Shown in pieces: positions 24,132 through 32,997 of a stretch of 64,000 nt of DNA. The notes beneath the pieces are model-generated. The model was not told where the DNA came from and ran no database searches. It saw only the letters and a program-made list of their open reading frames with translations. Positions within the stretch are counted from its first letter, which is position 1; the number at the start of each line of letters is the position of its first letter. The position numbers and the translations under genes are program-made. This stretch comes from Virgisporangium aliadipatigenens (GTDB lineage Bacteria; Actinomycetota; Actinomycetes; Mycobacteriales; Micromonosporaceae), in assembly GCF_016863615.1 (NCBI RefSeq), contig NZ_BOPF01000009.1, positions 1 through 64,000 on the forward strand. The letters run 5' to 3'.

Positions 24132-25453
24132 TCATCATCGGCCTGCTGTCGATCACGCTGCTGACCGTGGCCACCGGCTACTTCGTGGCGCAGGAGTTCG
24201 CCTACGTCGCCGTGGACCGGGGCCGCCTGCGCGCCCTCGCCGAGTCCGGTGACGCCGCCGCCGAACGCGCCCTCACCGTGACGGCGCGGCTGTCGTTCAT
24301 GCTCTCCGGCGCCCAGCTCGGCATCACCGTCACCGCGCTGCTCGCCGGTTACGTCGCCGAGCCGTACCTGGGGCAGGGCCTCGCCGCGCTGCTCGGCGCC
24401 GCCGGTGTACCCACCGCCGTCAGCCTCTCGGTGAGCGTGGCGCTGGCGCTGGTGTTCGCCACCGTCATCCAGATGGTCTTCGGCGAACTGGCACCGAAGA
24501 ACCTCGCCATCGCCCGCCCCGAGACGCTGGCCCGCGCGCTGGCCCGCTCGACCCTGATGTACCTGGCGATCGCCGGGCCGCTGATCCGGCTCTTCGACGC
24601 CGCGTCCAACCGGCTGCTGCGGACGTTCGGGATCGAGCCGGTGGAGGAGCTGCCGCACGGCGCCACCCCCGAGGACCTCGACCGCATCATCGCCACGTCC
24701 CGCTCCGAGGGGCTGCTCGACGCGGAGACGTCGCGGCTGCTCGAGCACGGGCTGGAGTTCCGGGGGCGCACCGCCGCGGACGTCATGGTGCCGCGCGTGG
24801 ACGTGGTGACCGTTCGGCCCGAGGACCCGGCCACGCGCGTGGTGGAGCTGCTCGACACCGGCCACAGCCGGTTCCCCGTCGTGGACGGCGCGGCCGACGA
24901 GCTGATCGGCGTCGTGCACATCTCCGACGTGGTCGACGTCGAGCCCGCGCAGCGGCACACCGTGCCGGCGCTCACGCTCGCCGCGCCGCCGGTGCTCGTT
25001 CCCGAGACGCTGCCGGTGCCGGCCGTGCTCGAACGCCTGCGCGCCGAACGCACCCAGCTCGCCTGCGTCATCGACGAGTTCGGCGGCTTCGCCGGTGTGG
25101 TGGGGCTGGAGGACATCGCCGAGGAACTGGTCGGCGACATCCGCGACACCGACGATCCGCCCGCGCCGAAGGCCGCCCGGCAGGACGACGGCTCCTGGCG
25201 CCTGCCGGCCCGCTGGCGGCTCGACGAGGTCGAGGAGGCGACCGGGGTCACGCTGCCGGAGCACGAGGACTACCGGACGCTCTCCGGGCTGGTGCTCAAG
25301 AGCCTGGGCCGGGTGGCCGTTCCGGGCGACACCGTCACCGTCGCGCTGCCGTCCACTGTGGACGGACCCGCCGGCGAGGTGCGGCTGCGCGTCGAGAGTG
25401 TGCGCCGGCACGTACCCGAGTCGGTCACCATCCACGGTGGAGGGTCGCGGTGA
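24125..25453 (+). CDS. CNNM/CorC (HlyC) family transporter, full length
   Basis: A 442-aa membrane protein. The N-terminal DUF21/CNNM domain (about 1-190, four hydrophobic segments, GELAPKNLAIARPE) is followed by a CBS pair (about 215-335, VMVPRVDVVTV and HISDVVDVE) and a C-terminal CorC_HlyC transporter-associated domain. The family exports or controls Mg2+/Co2+, and the CBS pair binds nucleotides. It overlaps the second CNNM gene as GTGA. Its end carries a copy of the 13-bp palindrome. Confidence 0.92.
   Translation: MLIIIGLLSITLLTVATGYFVAQEFAYVAVDRGRLRALAESGDAAAERALTVTARLSFMLSGAQLGITVTALLAGYVAEPYLGQGLAALLGAAGVPTAVSLSVSVALALVFATVIQMVFGELAPKNLAIARPETLARALARSTLMYLAIAGPLIRLFDAASNRLLRTFGIEPVEELPHGATPEDLDRIIATSRSEGLLDAETSRLLEHGLEFRGRTAADVMVPRVDVVTVRPEDPATRVVELLDTGHSRFPVVDGAADELIGVVHISDVVDVEPAQRHTVPALTLAAPPVLVPETLPVPAVLERLRAERTQLACVIDEFGGFAGVVGLEDIAEELVGDIRDTDDPPAPKAARQDDGSWRLPARWRLDEVEEATGVTLPEHEDYRTLSGLVLKSLGRVAVPGDTVTVALPSTVDGPAGEVRLRVESVRRHVPESVTIHGGGSR
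25351..25363. repeat. Copy of dispersed palindrome GTCCACTGTGGAC
   Basis: Perfect copy, in frame as Ser-Thr-Val-Asp in the CorC_HlyC domain of the first CNNM protein. Confidence 0.85.
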
Positions 25454-26493
25454 CGCTCTTCTTCTCGCTGATCCTGTTGGCGCTCAACGCCTTCTTCGTC
25501 GCGGCCGAGTTCGCGCTCGTCGCCGCCAAGCGGCACCGGCTCGAGCAGGCCGCCGCCGAGGGCAGCCGCGGCGCACGGGCCGCCCTGGCCGGCGTGCGGG
25601 AGCTGTCGATGATGCTCGCCGGTGCGCAGCTGGGCATCACCTTGTGCACCCTCGGTCTCGGCGCGCTCGCGAAGCCGGCCGTGGCGCACCTGATGGAGCC
25701 GGCGTTCGAGTCCGTCGGGCTGCCGCCGGAGGCGGCCTACGGTGTGGCGTTCGTGCTCGCCGTGGCGGTCGTCGGGTTCCTGCACGTCGTCGTGGGCGAG
25801 ATGGCGCCGAAGTCGTGGTCGATCAGCCATCCCGAGGACTCGGCGGTGTTGCTCGCGCCGGCTTTCCGGGCGTTCACCCGGATGACAAGGCCGGCACTGG
25901 CGGCCCTCAACGGCCTCGCCAACGCCGCGCTGCGACTGGTCCGCGTCGAGCCGCAGGACGAGCTCGCACAGGCCCACGGCCCCAACGAGCTGCGGATGCT
26001 GATCGCCGCCTCGAAGGAGCACGGCACGCTCCCGGACCCCGACCACGACCTGCTCACCGCGATGCTGTCCGTCTCCGACATCACCGTCGACCGGGTCATG
26101 ACGCCGGCCGAGCGGATCGTGTCGGTCGCGCCCGAGACGCCCGCCCGCGAGGTCGAGCTGGCGTGCCGCCGCGCGGGCCTGTCCCGCCTCGCCGTCTCGG
26201 ACGACGGTCGGATCACCGGGATCGTCCACCTGCGCGACGCGATCCGCGCCACCACCGCCGGTCATCAGGCCTTTGCGGGGGAACTGGCAACGCCTACGCT
26301 CTCGATTCCCGTCGACACGCCCGTGGCGACCGCCGTGGGAAAGCTGCGCGACCGGCAGGCCCAGCTGGCCGTGGTGTCCACTGTGGACGGCGGCGTCGCC
26401 GGTCTGGTGGCCCTGGAGGACCTGCTGGAGGAACTGATCGGCGACTTCGAGGACGAGACGGACCCGGTGCCCGGCGCCGCCCGCAGGCGCTGA
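25450..26493 (+). CDS. CNNM-family transporter lacking the C-terminal CorC domain
   Basis: A 347-aa protein with DUF21/CNNM (about 1-180, VVVGEMAPKSWSISHPE) and two CBS motifs (VMTPAERIVSV; LVALEDLLEELIGDFEDE). It stops directly after the CBS pair, so unlike its neighbour it has no CorC_HlyC domain. The GTG start lies within the upstream stop. Paired long and short CNNM genes are common in actinobacteria and probably form a heteromeric divalent-cation transporter. Confidence 0.9.
   Translation: MTLFFSLILLALNAFFVAAEFALVAAKRHRLEQAAAEGSRGARAALAGVRELSMMLAGAQLGITLCTLGLGALAKPAVAHLMEPAFESVGLPPEAAYGVAFVLAVAVVGFLHVVVGEMAPKSWSISHPEDSAVLLAPAFRAFTRMTRPALAALNGLANAALRLVRVEPQDELAQAHGPNELRMLIAASKEHGTLPDPDHDLLTAMLSVSDITVDRVMTPAERIVSVAPETPAREVELACRRAGLSRLAVSDDGRITGIVHLRDAIRATTAGHQAFAGELATPTLSIPVDTPVATAVGKLRDRQAQLAVVSTVDGGVAGLVALEDLLEELIGDFEDETDPVPGAARRR
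26376..26388. repeat. Copy of dispersed palindrome GTCCACTGTGGAC
   Basis: Perfect copy, in frame as Ser-Thr-Val-Asp in the CBS region of the second CNNM protein. Confidence 0.85.
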
Positions 26494-26512
26494 CCGGACA
26501 CCGGGACGTCGC

Positions 26513-27808
26513 TCAACGCGGCGGTGCCTGCACCGGGTGACGCGTCCACCGGATGCCGTCGCTCGAGCGGTACACCGCCTCGGTGTCGAACGCCAGGAAC
26601 ACCCCGGGCGCGGGATTCGTGACCAGCGGGCCCCGCCCCATCGCCCGGTCGCCCAGCTTCGCCAGCACGTCCGGGGTCTCCTGCGTGTAGCCCGAACGGC
26701 CGGCGCCGCCGACCCACCACTGCCGCCCGTTCTGGCTCAGCCGGTGCGTGCCGTCGGCGGCGACGTAGGCGTGCGCGCTGTACAGGGTCGGCTCGGTCAT
26801 GGCCGGCCCCGGCTCGTCCCGGTACCAGGTCGTCCCGCCGTCGTTCGTGCGGTACACGACGTACCGCCGCCCGGTGGGACCGTTCACCGCGATGAACGCG
26901 TAGGCGATGCCGCGTTCGGCCCCGACCGCCAGGGAGCCCAGCGCCGAACCGGGCGGCACGTCGGCCGCACCGGCCCCGAGCGTGTTCCGCACCCAGCTGC
27001 GGCCGCGGTCGTGACTGGTCGCGACGGTCAGCACCCCCGCGTCGTCGAACCCGGTGACCCACAACCCCACCGACGGGGGCACCGGCACGACGCGCAGATT
27101 CTCGACCGGCGGCTGCGTGGCCAGCGGCGCGGCGCGGCGCGTGGCCGGGTCGAAGGCCCCCACGACGCACGGCTGCGGGGGCAACCCGCCGTCGTAAGTG
27201 TTCATGCACTCCGCCCACCCGCCGGCCGGCACCTCGGCGACCGGCTCGGTCCGCAGCTCCAGCTCGGCCCAGGAGCGGCCGCCGTCGGTGCTGGTGCGGT
27301 ACAGCGTGCTCGACCTCCGCTCGCCGTCGGCCGGCGGCTGCTCGACGAGGCGCAGCAGCACACCCGGTGCCGGTGAGCTGACCCGCCCGTCGCCGAACTC
27401 GGCCTGGCGCAGCGTCCAGGTGCGCCCACCGTCGTCGGAGCCCATCAGCGTCGCCGCGCAGGCGCGCTGCCCGCCCCCGTCCAGGACGCAGGAATTGACG
27501 CCCGCGTAGACGTGCTCGGCGTCGGTGGCGACCGCCGAGATGACGGTGCCGTTGCGGGTGTCGGCGGGCCAGCCGTCGGCGGTCGGGTCCGGTGACGGCC
27601 GCGCCGCGGGGTCGTTCCGCGCCGCCGACACCACCGCCAGTCCGGCGCCGGCGGTCAGCCCGATCACGGCCAGCAGCGCGGCGGCACCCATCGCCAGCCG
27701 CTGCTGCCGGCGCCGCCAACCCGCCCGGTACACGGCGTCGGCGGTCAGCCGGCTCGGTGGTGCCGGCGTGCCGGCCAGGTCCTCGAAGCGTTCCCGCAGC
27801 CCGTTCAT
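26513..27808 (-). CDS. Membrane-anchored BNR-repeat (sialidase-like propeller) protein, partner of the sigma factor
   Basis: A 431-aa protein with a ~37-aa cytoplasmic head, one membrane segment (about 38-62, MGAAALLAVIGLTAGAGLAVV) and an extracellular propeller. Asp-box repeats are visible: SDDGGRTW, STDGGRSW, SHDRGRSW, TNDGGTTW. The start overlaps the sigma-factor stop as ATGA. In this position an anti-sigma or sensor role is likely. The short head lacks a clear zinc anti-sigma motif (HxxxCxxC), so the mechanism is uncertain. There is no evidence of true sialidase activity. Confidence 0.82.
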   Translation of the reverse strand: MNGLRERFEDLAGTPAPPSRLTADAVYRAGWRRRQQRLAMGAAALLAVIGLTAGAGLAVVSAARNDPAARPSPDPTADGWPADTRNGTVISAVATDAEHVYAGVNSCVLDGGGQRACAATLMGSDDGGRTWTLRQAEFGDGRVSSPAPGVLLRLVEQPPADGERRSSTLYRTSTDGGRSWAELELRTEPVAEVPAGGWAECMNTYDGGLPPQPCVVGAFDPATRRAAPLATQPPVENLRVVPVPPSVGLWVTGFDDAGVLTVATSHDRGRSWVRNTLGAGAADVPPGSALGSLAVGAERGIAYAFIAVNGPTGRRYVVYRTNDGGTTWYRDEPGPAMTEPTLYSAHAYVAADGTHRLSQNGRQWWVGGAGRSGYTQETPDVLAKLGDRAMGRGPLVTNPAPGVFLAFDTEAVYRSSDGIRWTRHPVQAPPR

Positions 27809-28338
27809 CGCGTCCCCTCGGTCATCGCCATCGCGCCGTTGTCCCCCAGCTCCGCGCGCAGTTTCGCCAGGGCCTTGGCCGTCTGGCTCTTCACCGTCCC
27901 CTCGGCACACCCGAGCGTCGCGGCCGTCTCCGCGACGTCGAGATCCTGATAGAACCGGCACACGAGCACCGCCCGCTGCCGTGGCGGCAACCGCCGCAGC
28001 GCCTCCTCGAACGCCAGCCGCCGCGCCGCCCCCTCGGTGGAATCGTCGGGCGCAGCCCGCTCCGGCAGGGCGGCCACGCTCCGCTCGCGTCGCCGCCACA
28101 CCCGCCGCACGTCGGCCAGGTACGTTCGCACCAGGACGGTGCGCACGTAGGCACCGAGCGCCTCCCGGTCGCGCACCTTCCTCCAGCGCACCGCCAACCG
28201 CATGAACGCCTTCTGCGTCAGGTCGTCCGCCCAGTGCCAGTCGCCGCAGAGCACGTACGCCGTGCGCCGAACGGCGTCCCGCCGCGCCGTGAAGTATTCC
28301 CGGAACTGTCTCTGATCCTCGGTCTCGCCGCCCCGCAT
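27805..28338 (-). CDS. SigE-family ECF RNA polymerase sigma factor
   Basis: A 177-aa protein with region 2 (RRTAYVLCGDWHWADDLTQKAFMRLAVRW) and region 4 (LRRLPPRQRAVLVCRFYQDLDVAETAATLGCAEGTVKSQTAKALAKLR). These are the marks of the actinobacterial SigE (SigL-like) ECF family. ATG 28338 is preceded by GAGGAGGTG. A GGGCAACC stretch in the 100 bases upstream (minus strand) could be a self-recognised -35. Translation is coupled to the BNR protein gene. Confidence 0.92.
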   Translation of the reverse strand: MRGGETEDQRQFREYFTARRDAVRRTAYVLCGDWHWADDLTQKAFMRLAVRWRKVRDREALGAYVRTVLVRTYLADVRRVWRRRERSVAALPERAAPDDSTEGAARRLAFEEALRRLPPRQRAVLVCRFYQDLDVAETAATLGCAEGTVKSQTAKALAKLRAELGDNGAMAMTEGTR

Positions 28339-28437
28339 GGGCACCTCCTCGCTCCAAGGTGCCCGTCGGCCGGGCGTTCGGTTGCCCGCTCCCGCCGGAC
28401 AATTTCCGCGCGGCACGGTCGGCGGGACGGGACGCGT

Positions 28438-29208
28438 CTAACGCTCGACGTGGAACACGAACTCCGCCCAGTGCGCCCGCAGGAAGGCGTACCGGGCGGA
28501 GTTCCCCCACAGGGTCCGCAGGCGGGTGTCCACTGTGGAGCGGTGCGCGTCCACCCACTCCAGCATCGGCTCCGCCACCGGGCGGTACGACCAGTGCCAG
28601 CGTTCCTCGGTGTACGCGTGTGCGACGGCCGCCGACCGGGCGGTGAAGGGCTGGATGAAGCCGAACGCCGCGGCGTGGCGGGTCAGCCAGGAGTATTCGT
28701 TCGCCAGGCTTCCGCCGTCGGCGTAGTGCACGGCCGAGGTGTTCCACAGGTCCAGATCGGTGCCCCAGTGGTGCCGGGAGATGCCGGGGCCGCTGGAGGT
28801 GCGCATGATCTCCCTGCCCCGTTCCTCGGCGCTCAGCCCCTCCCAGCAGGTGCGGTGGGTGTCGTCGGCGGTGTCCCACTCGACGGCGGCGCCCAGCGCG
28901 GGGAACGCGGCGCGGGCCTCGTCGGTGATCGCACCGAACCTGCCGACCCCCACCTCGAAGTCGAACTTCCGGGACCAGATGCGTTCCTGCCGGGTGTAGT
29001 CGCGGTGCCCGGACACCACCGTCGGCCGCCCGGTCGCGGTGAACGTCGCACCGGGCGCCGCGGCGTCCGCCCGCAGCGCGGCGATCATGCGCTCCAGCTG
29101 AGCGGCGACCTCGCCGGTGACCGCGGCCGGCGGCGGTGCCACGCCGGTCATCCAGTCCAGGACGGCGCTCTCCCCCAACCCCGCGAACACGGGTGGAAGC
29201 TTACGCAT
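28438..29208 (-). CDS. M15-family D-Ala-D-Ala carboxypeptidase-like protein
   Basis: A 256-aa protein with VanY-type zinc motifs: SRHHWGTDLDLWN (metal His and Asp) and EERWHWSY (catalytic Glu and metal His). The fold is M15B, usually cleaving peptidoglycan stem peptides. No clear signal peptide is seen from ATG 29208, and there is no ribosome binding site, so the start is uncertain; the protein may be cytosolic or leaderless. A large hairpin separates it from the CotH operon upstream. One near-palindrome copy (GTCCACTGTGGAG, 28528-28540) codes STVD near its C-terminus. Confidence 0.8.
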   Translation of the reverse strand: MRKLPPVFAGLGESAVLDWMTGVAPPPAAVTGEVAAQLERMIAALRADAAAPGATFTATGRPTVVSGHRDYTRQERIWSRKFDFEVGVGRFGAITDEARAAFPALGAAVEWDTADDTHRTCWEGLSAEERGREIMRTSSGPGISRHHWGTDLDLWNTSAVHYADGGSLANEYSWLTRHAAAFGFIQPFTARSAAVAHAYTEERWHWSYRPVAEPMLEWVDAHRSTVDTRLRTLWGNSARYAFLRAHWAEFVFHVER

Positions 29209-29213
29209 GCGAC

Positions 29214-29259
29214 GGCGCGAAACGCGGGTCAAGGTCAGCGACAACCCGCGTTTCGCGCC
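29214..29259 (-). terminator. 16-bp stem hairpin after the CotH operon
   Basis: GGCGCGAAACGCGGGT (29214-29229) pairs perfectly with ACCCGCGTTTCGCGCC (29244-29259) across a 14-base loop. It lies 17 bases past the CotH stop on the minus strand and just before the M15 gene start, so it probably ends the CotH transcript. It has no T-run, and an operator role for the M15 gene is possible. Confidence 0.65.
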
Positions 29260-29276
29260 AGTACCTGCCGGCGTCG

Positions 29277-31364
29277 CTACGTCGCGGCGCAGGTGAGCGT
29301 CGGCGGGTCGTTCGTGGTGCCGTTCCACGCGCCGAGGAAGCCGAACGTGGTGCTGGACCCGGCGGCCACGGCGCCATTGTGCGAGAGGTTCCGGGCGGTC
29401 ACCGTCGCACCGGAGCTCGTGGCGCTCGCCTCCCAGATCTGGGTGACCGTCTGGCCGTTGCGGAACGTCATCGTCACCGTCCAGCCGCCGATCGCGACCG
29501 TGCCGGCGGCGACGCGGACTTCGCCCTGGAAGCCGCCGGGCCACTGCCCGCGGGCCGTGTAGGTGGCGGTGCACGCCCTACCGGCCGGGACCGACGGCGA
29601 CGCGCTGGACGGCGCCGCACTCGACGGCCCCGCCGAAGACGGCCGGGGCGAGGACGGGCCGGGTGAGGACGGCGCCGGTGAGACCGTTCCGCCCCAGCCC
29701 GCCGCGCTGTCGAGCCACGCGGCCCGCTGCGCCATCCAGTCCCGCATGACGGTGAGCTGTCCCTGCCAGGTGGCCGCCGTCGGCGTCACGAAGAAGCCGA
29801 CCTGCGCCTGGGTCAGGATCGGCCAGCGCTGGAAGTTGCGCTGGGCGGCGTTCGCCAGCCGGGCGGTGAGCGTGGCGACGCGCTGGTTCAACGCCGTCGG
29901 GGAGAGCAGGCCCTGGCGCAGGCTCTGCCAGCGGCGCCGCACCTGGTCCACATAGGACGGATCCTGCAGCAGGCGCTGGTGCCAGTCGTTCGCGGACGGG
30001 CTGCGGGTCTGCTGGTACTGCCAGCCGCTGGTGGACTGGTTGTTGAAGAAGCCGCCGGTGTTGAACGACAGGTCGTAGTCCCACACCGGCCCGGCGGTGA
30101 TCTTCCCGCCGCGGTCCTTGTAGAAGTACGCGCTGCGCACGTAGGCGTCCATCTCGCGGCCCAGTTCGTTGAGGATCGTCCGGTCGATGAACGACCCCAC
30201 GTCGATGTACGCGGGATAGCCGGTCGCCGGGTCGGCGAAGCCGGGTGAGCGCAGCATGTCGTGGAACTGTTGCAGATGCTGCGTGAGCCAGGTGCGTTGG
30301 GTGGCGTTGAGCGGGTCCGGGTCGTCGACCTCCAGGTAGTGCCAGCAGGTGGTGTCGTTGCCGGCACACGGCAGGATCGGCTCCTCGGCCGCCATCCAGT
30401 CGAACTTCCAGATGTACCCGCCGGTGATCTTCGCCGGGTCGACGTCGTCCTCGTCGAGCTGCTTGAGGTTCAGCCGGTTCTTGGAGTTCTTGATGGTCTC
30501 GGTGAGCAGGTACACGCCCATGTAGTCGTTGGCGGCCATCGGCTGCGCGTCGGTGTTGAGGTACACCTCGAAGAACGCGAAGCGGGGCGCCTGCAGGCCC
30601 ATGTCGCGCGCCAGCCCGTAGGCGAACGCGTCGTGGATCAGCGTCTTGTCCGGATACGGGCCGCGCAGCACCCAGTCGGAGTCGGCGGGCATGCCGCCCA
30701 ACGGGTAGTCGGCGTCATCGTCGTCGTTCCCCCGCAACTCGAGGCGGTACGGCGCCTTGGGGAACGTCGCGCTGGACTGGCCGCGCAGGTGGATGCCGGC
30801 GCGGGTGGCGACGGCCGGTGCGGTGGCGAGCGTCGCGGACCCGCCGGAGGGCTGGATCTCCAGCACGGCGGCGTCGACGTAGTCCCGCCCGGGTGCCCCG
30901 CGCCCGTACGCGTCGAGCACGAGCAGCGGCAGGTCGTGGCTCGTGCCGACGGAGCCGCGCGCCACGTAGAGCGCGGTGCCGGGCGCCCCGGACGCGGCCC
31001 CGTTGACGTACGCCTGCGCCCGCACCTGGGTGGTGCGGGTCAGCGCGATCGGCGCCGAGTACACCGGTGAGGAGGCGTTCGGCAGCGTGCCGTCGGTGGT
31101 GTAGCGCAGCTGCGCGCCGGCGACGGAGGTGCTCAGCGCGACGCTCTGCGCGGTGGCGAAGGTGCCGCTCGGCGGCGTGAACACGATGTCGCCGAGCAGT
31201 TCGGTCCTCGACTCCGCCGCCTTGGCGCGGTCGGCGTCGGTCATGTCGGCGGGCGTGTAGGCGCCGGCGCCGGCGGCCGTGTCGGCGGCGGACTCCGGTG
31301 CCTGCACGGTGACCACGACCAGCGCGGCGGCCGCCAGCAGGACACCGCAGACGAGGCGTCTCAT
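29277..31364 (-). CDS. Secreted CotH-kinase protein with chitobiase-like and CBM2 modules
   Basis: A 695-aa exported protein. The signal peptide (MRRLVCGVLLAAAALVVVTVQ) is followed by a CHB_HEX-like Ig module near 60-120 (YTTDGTLPNASSPVYSAP). The CotH kinase domain (about 130-560) has MGVYLLTETIKNSKNRLN, GGYIWKFDW and the metal/catalytic-type WDYDLSF. A Ser/Pro linker leads to a C-terminal CBM2 (ending PPTLTCAAT) that should bind cellulose or chitin. CotH proteins are atypical secretory-pathway kinases. Its start overlaps the VTC gene stop as ATGA, tying it to polyphosphate synthesis. Confidence 0.88.
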   Translation of the reverse strand: MRRLVCGVLLAAAALVVVTVQAPESAADTAAGAGAYTPADMTDADRAKAAESRTELLGDIVFTPPSGTFATAQSVALSTSVAGAQLRYTTDGTLPNASSPVYSAPIALTRTTQVRAQAYVNGAASGAPGTALYVARGSVGTSHDLPLLVLDAYGRGAPGRDYVDAAVLEIQPSGGSATLATAPAVATRAGIHLRGQSSATFPKAPYRLELRGNDDDDADYPLGGMPADSDWVLRGPYPDKTLIHDAFAYGLARDMGLQAPRFAFFEVYLNTDAQPMAANDYMGVYLLTETIKNSKNRLNLKQLDEDDVDPAKITGGYIWKFDWMAAEEPILPCAGNDTTCWHYLEVDDPDPLNATQRTWLTQHLQQFHDMLRSPGFADPATGYPAYIDVGSFIDRTILNELGREMDAYVRSAYFYKDRGGKITAGPVWDYDLSFNTGGFFNNQSTSGWQYQQTRSPSANDWHQRLLQDPSYVDQVRRRWQSLRQGLLSPTALNQRVATLTARLANAAQRNFQRWPILTQAQVGFFVTPTAATWQGQLTVMRDWMAQRAAWLDSAAGWGGTVSPAPSSPGPSSPRPSSAGPSSAAPSSASPSVPAGRACTATYTARGQWPGGFQGEVRVAAGTVAIGGWTVTMTFRNGQTVTQIWEASATSSGATVTARNLSHNGAVAAGSSTTFGFLGAWNGTTNDPPTLTCAAT

Positions 31365-32128
31365 GTGGACACTCCTTCGGTGCGCGGGAAATGCCGGCGC
31401 AGCGTGCGCCACCAGGGCGTCGCGGGCAGGCCGGGGTGCAGGGCCGCGAGCCCCGTGGCGAACTTCGACACGCGCGCCGGCCGGTGCCCGTGTGTCCACA
31501 GGAGACGGTCGGCGGCCGAGGCGGTGGAACCGGTCTTCGTCTCCACGATCGCCAGGTGCGGCAACCGCAGCACCCGACCGCCGGTGCTTTCCCAGGTGAG
31601 GTCGACGTCGACGGTGACCCGGCTGGACGTCTCCGGCAGGAACAGCGTCGTGCGCCGGTAGCGGGTCACCAGCACCGGCGCGAAGTCGTGGTGGCCCACC
31701 GCGATGCGTTCGCCGGAGAGCACACCGGCGACGAATTCGCGTCCCGGGTGGATGGTGCCGCGGTGCGCGACGTCGTACGGCAGGCGGTTCTTCAGCGTGT
31801 CGCCGCGGCCGCCGCGCGTCTTCACCTCCAGCCAGCACTCCGCGGAGTCCACGTAGAGCCGCGTGCGTATCTTGAACCGGCGCCGGCGGCGGCGCGCGGC
31901 CAGCCGGTAGCAGTAGAGCGCCTCGGTGTCGAAGTACACCGACTCGTAGCCGAACTCCCGCACGCCGCCGATGTCGAGCACGAACGCCCTGTCGGACAAC
32001 GCCTCCACGAGCCGGTCGGCCGCCTCGACCGGCAGCACGTACTTCCGGTCGAACCGGCACTGCAACGCGGCGCGCTCGACCAGTTCGGCGAGCTCGATCG
32101 CGGGGAGCGTGGTGGCCGCGGCCGTCAT
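31361..32128 (-). CDS. VTC-domain polyphosphate polymerase (locus 1)
   Basis: A 255-aa cytosolic protein with the triphosphate-tunnel fold of VTC4. Seen: FDRKYVLPVE (strand 1 Arg/Lys), the basic run RRRRRRFKIRTRLYVDSAECWLEVKTRGGRGDTLKNR, and ETKTGS near the end, which line the tunnel for nucleotide and polyphosphate. It overlaps both neighbours as ATGA. With the membrane protein upstream it should make and possibly export polyphosphate. A paralogue lies at 50982-51773. Confidence 0.88.
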   Translation of the reverse strand: MTAAATTLPAIELAELVERAALQCRFDRKYVLPVEAADRLVEALSDRAFVLDIGGVREFGYESVYFDTEALYCYRLAARRRRRRFKIRTRLYVDSAECWLEVKTRGGRGDTLKNRLPYDVAHRGTIHPGREFVAGVLSGERIAVGHHDFAPVLVTRYRRTTLFLPETSSRVTVDVDLTWESTGGRVLRLPHLAIVETKTGSTASAADRLLWTHGHRPARVSKFATGLAALHPGLPATPWWRTLRRHFPRTEGVST

Positions 32129-32712
32129 CGCAGCACCTTGTCGCGGTCGAGGGTGACGACCCGGGACGGTCCGGCGTAGCGCACGTCGACGACGGTGGTG
32201 TCGTTGACCAGGTCGACGCGTTCGACGTTTGCGGAGTAGACGCGCGTGCCGAGCAGCCGTTGCAGGTGCGCGAGGAGTGCGGCGTCGTCGGTGACGGCGG
32301 TGTCGAGCACCATCACCTGCCGCCGGTGCCCGCGCAGCAGTCGCGGATGGTCGCCGACATACATCACCGCCAGAAGCAACGCCATCATCGCCACCGGCCG
32401 CCACAGCGGGGTGGCGTCGAGCGCGCCGAGGATGCCGAGCGCGAGCGCGCAGAAGTAGTACGCCACCTCCTGCTGATCCAGCTCGGTGGAGCGCAGCCGG
32501 ATGATCGACAGCACCCCGAACAGCGCGAATCCGAGGCCGAGCCCGGCTCCGGCACCGGCCGCGCCGAGCGATCCGGCGACGGCCAGCACGCCGATGTTCA
32601 CCCCGAGGTAGGCGACGACGAGGTCGCGCCGGCGGTGGCGGGGCACGTAGAGGCCGAAGACGAGCACGGTGACGGCGACGAGGTCGCTCCCGAAGAGCAA
32701 CAGTTGGGGCAT
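32125..32712 (-). CDS. DUF4956 membrane protein (locus 1)
   Basis: A 195-aa protein with about four membrane helices in the first 125 residues and a soluble C-terminal ferredoxin-like part (HLQRLLGTRVYSANVERVDLVNDTTVVDVRY). FGVLSIIRLRSTELDQQEVAYYF is the family hallmark. ATG 32712 follows GGGTGG; a GTG at 32721 is in frame. DUF4956 proteins accompany VTC-domain polymerases and may be the membrane channel or scaffold; that role is inferred. Confidence 0.88.
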   Translation of the reverse strand: MPQLLLFGSDLVAVTVLVFGLYVPRHRRRDLVVAYLGVNIGVLAVAGSLGAAGAGAGLGLGFALFGVLSIIRLRSTELDQQEVAYYFCALALGILGALDATPLWRPVAMMALLLAVMYVGDHPRLLRGHRRQVMVLDTAVTDDAALLAHLQRLLGTRVYSANVERVDLVNDTTVVDVRYAGPSRVVTLDRDKVLR

Positions 32713-32997
32713 GCGGTCCACCCTTCGGTACGCAGACTTTCGGTGTACGGCAGGTATCCGCCGGGGAACGGAAAGTGGTCCAAAGAATGTCCATCGGAGG
32801 CCGTGAATACAACCGCGCGCCCCGGTTGCGGGGCGGACTTTCGACGCCCGGTGCCAGGTCCCGCCGCGGGAAGGGTGCGAAAATACCCGTGCAAGTTTCG
32901 TGAAATGTTCGGTAGCGTGCCCGGTCGCGCATCCGGGTCAAATGACACTTCCACCCGCGATCGTGCGCGTGCCCGCCGACGAACAGGCGGGCCCGGG
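32713..32997. other. Intergenic region with operon promoter and a terminator
   Basis: About 285 bases without a gene. It is A+T-richer than its surroundings near 32790-32950 and presumably carries the promoter of the DUF4956-VTC-CotH operon. I cannot fix -35/-10 elements. Its left-to-right end holds the hairpin at 32971-32992. Confidence 0.45.
32971..32992 (-). terminator. Hairpin after the CUT1 importer operon
   Basis: GCCCGCC (32971-32977) pairs with GGCGGGC (32986-32992) across 8 bases, 5 bases past the stop of the permease gene on the minus strand. Confidence 0.55.

Noticed and set aside
26494-26512. Terminator between the second CNNM gene and the BNR gene
   Set aside because: Only 19 bases separate the stops and no convincing stem forms.
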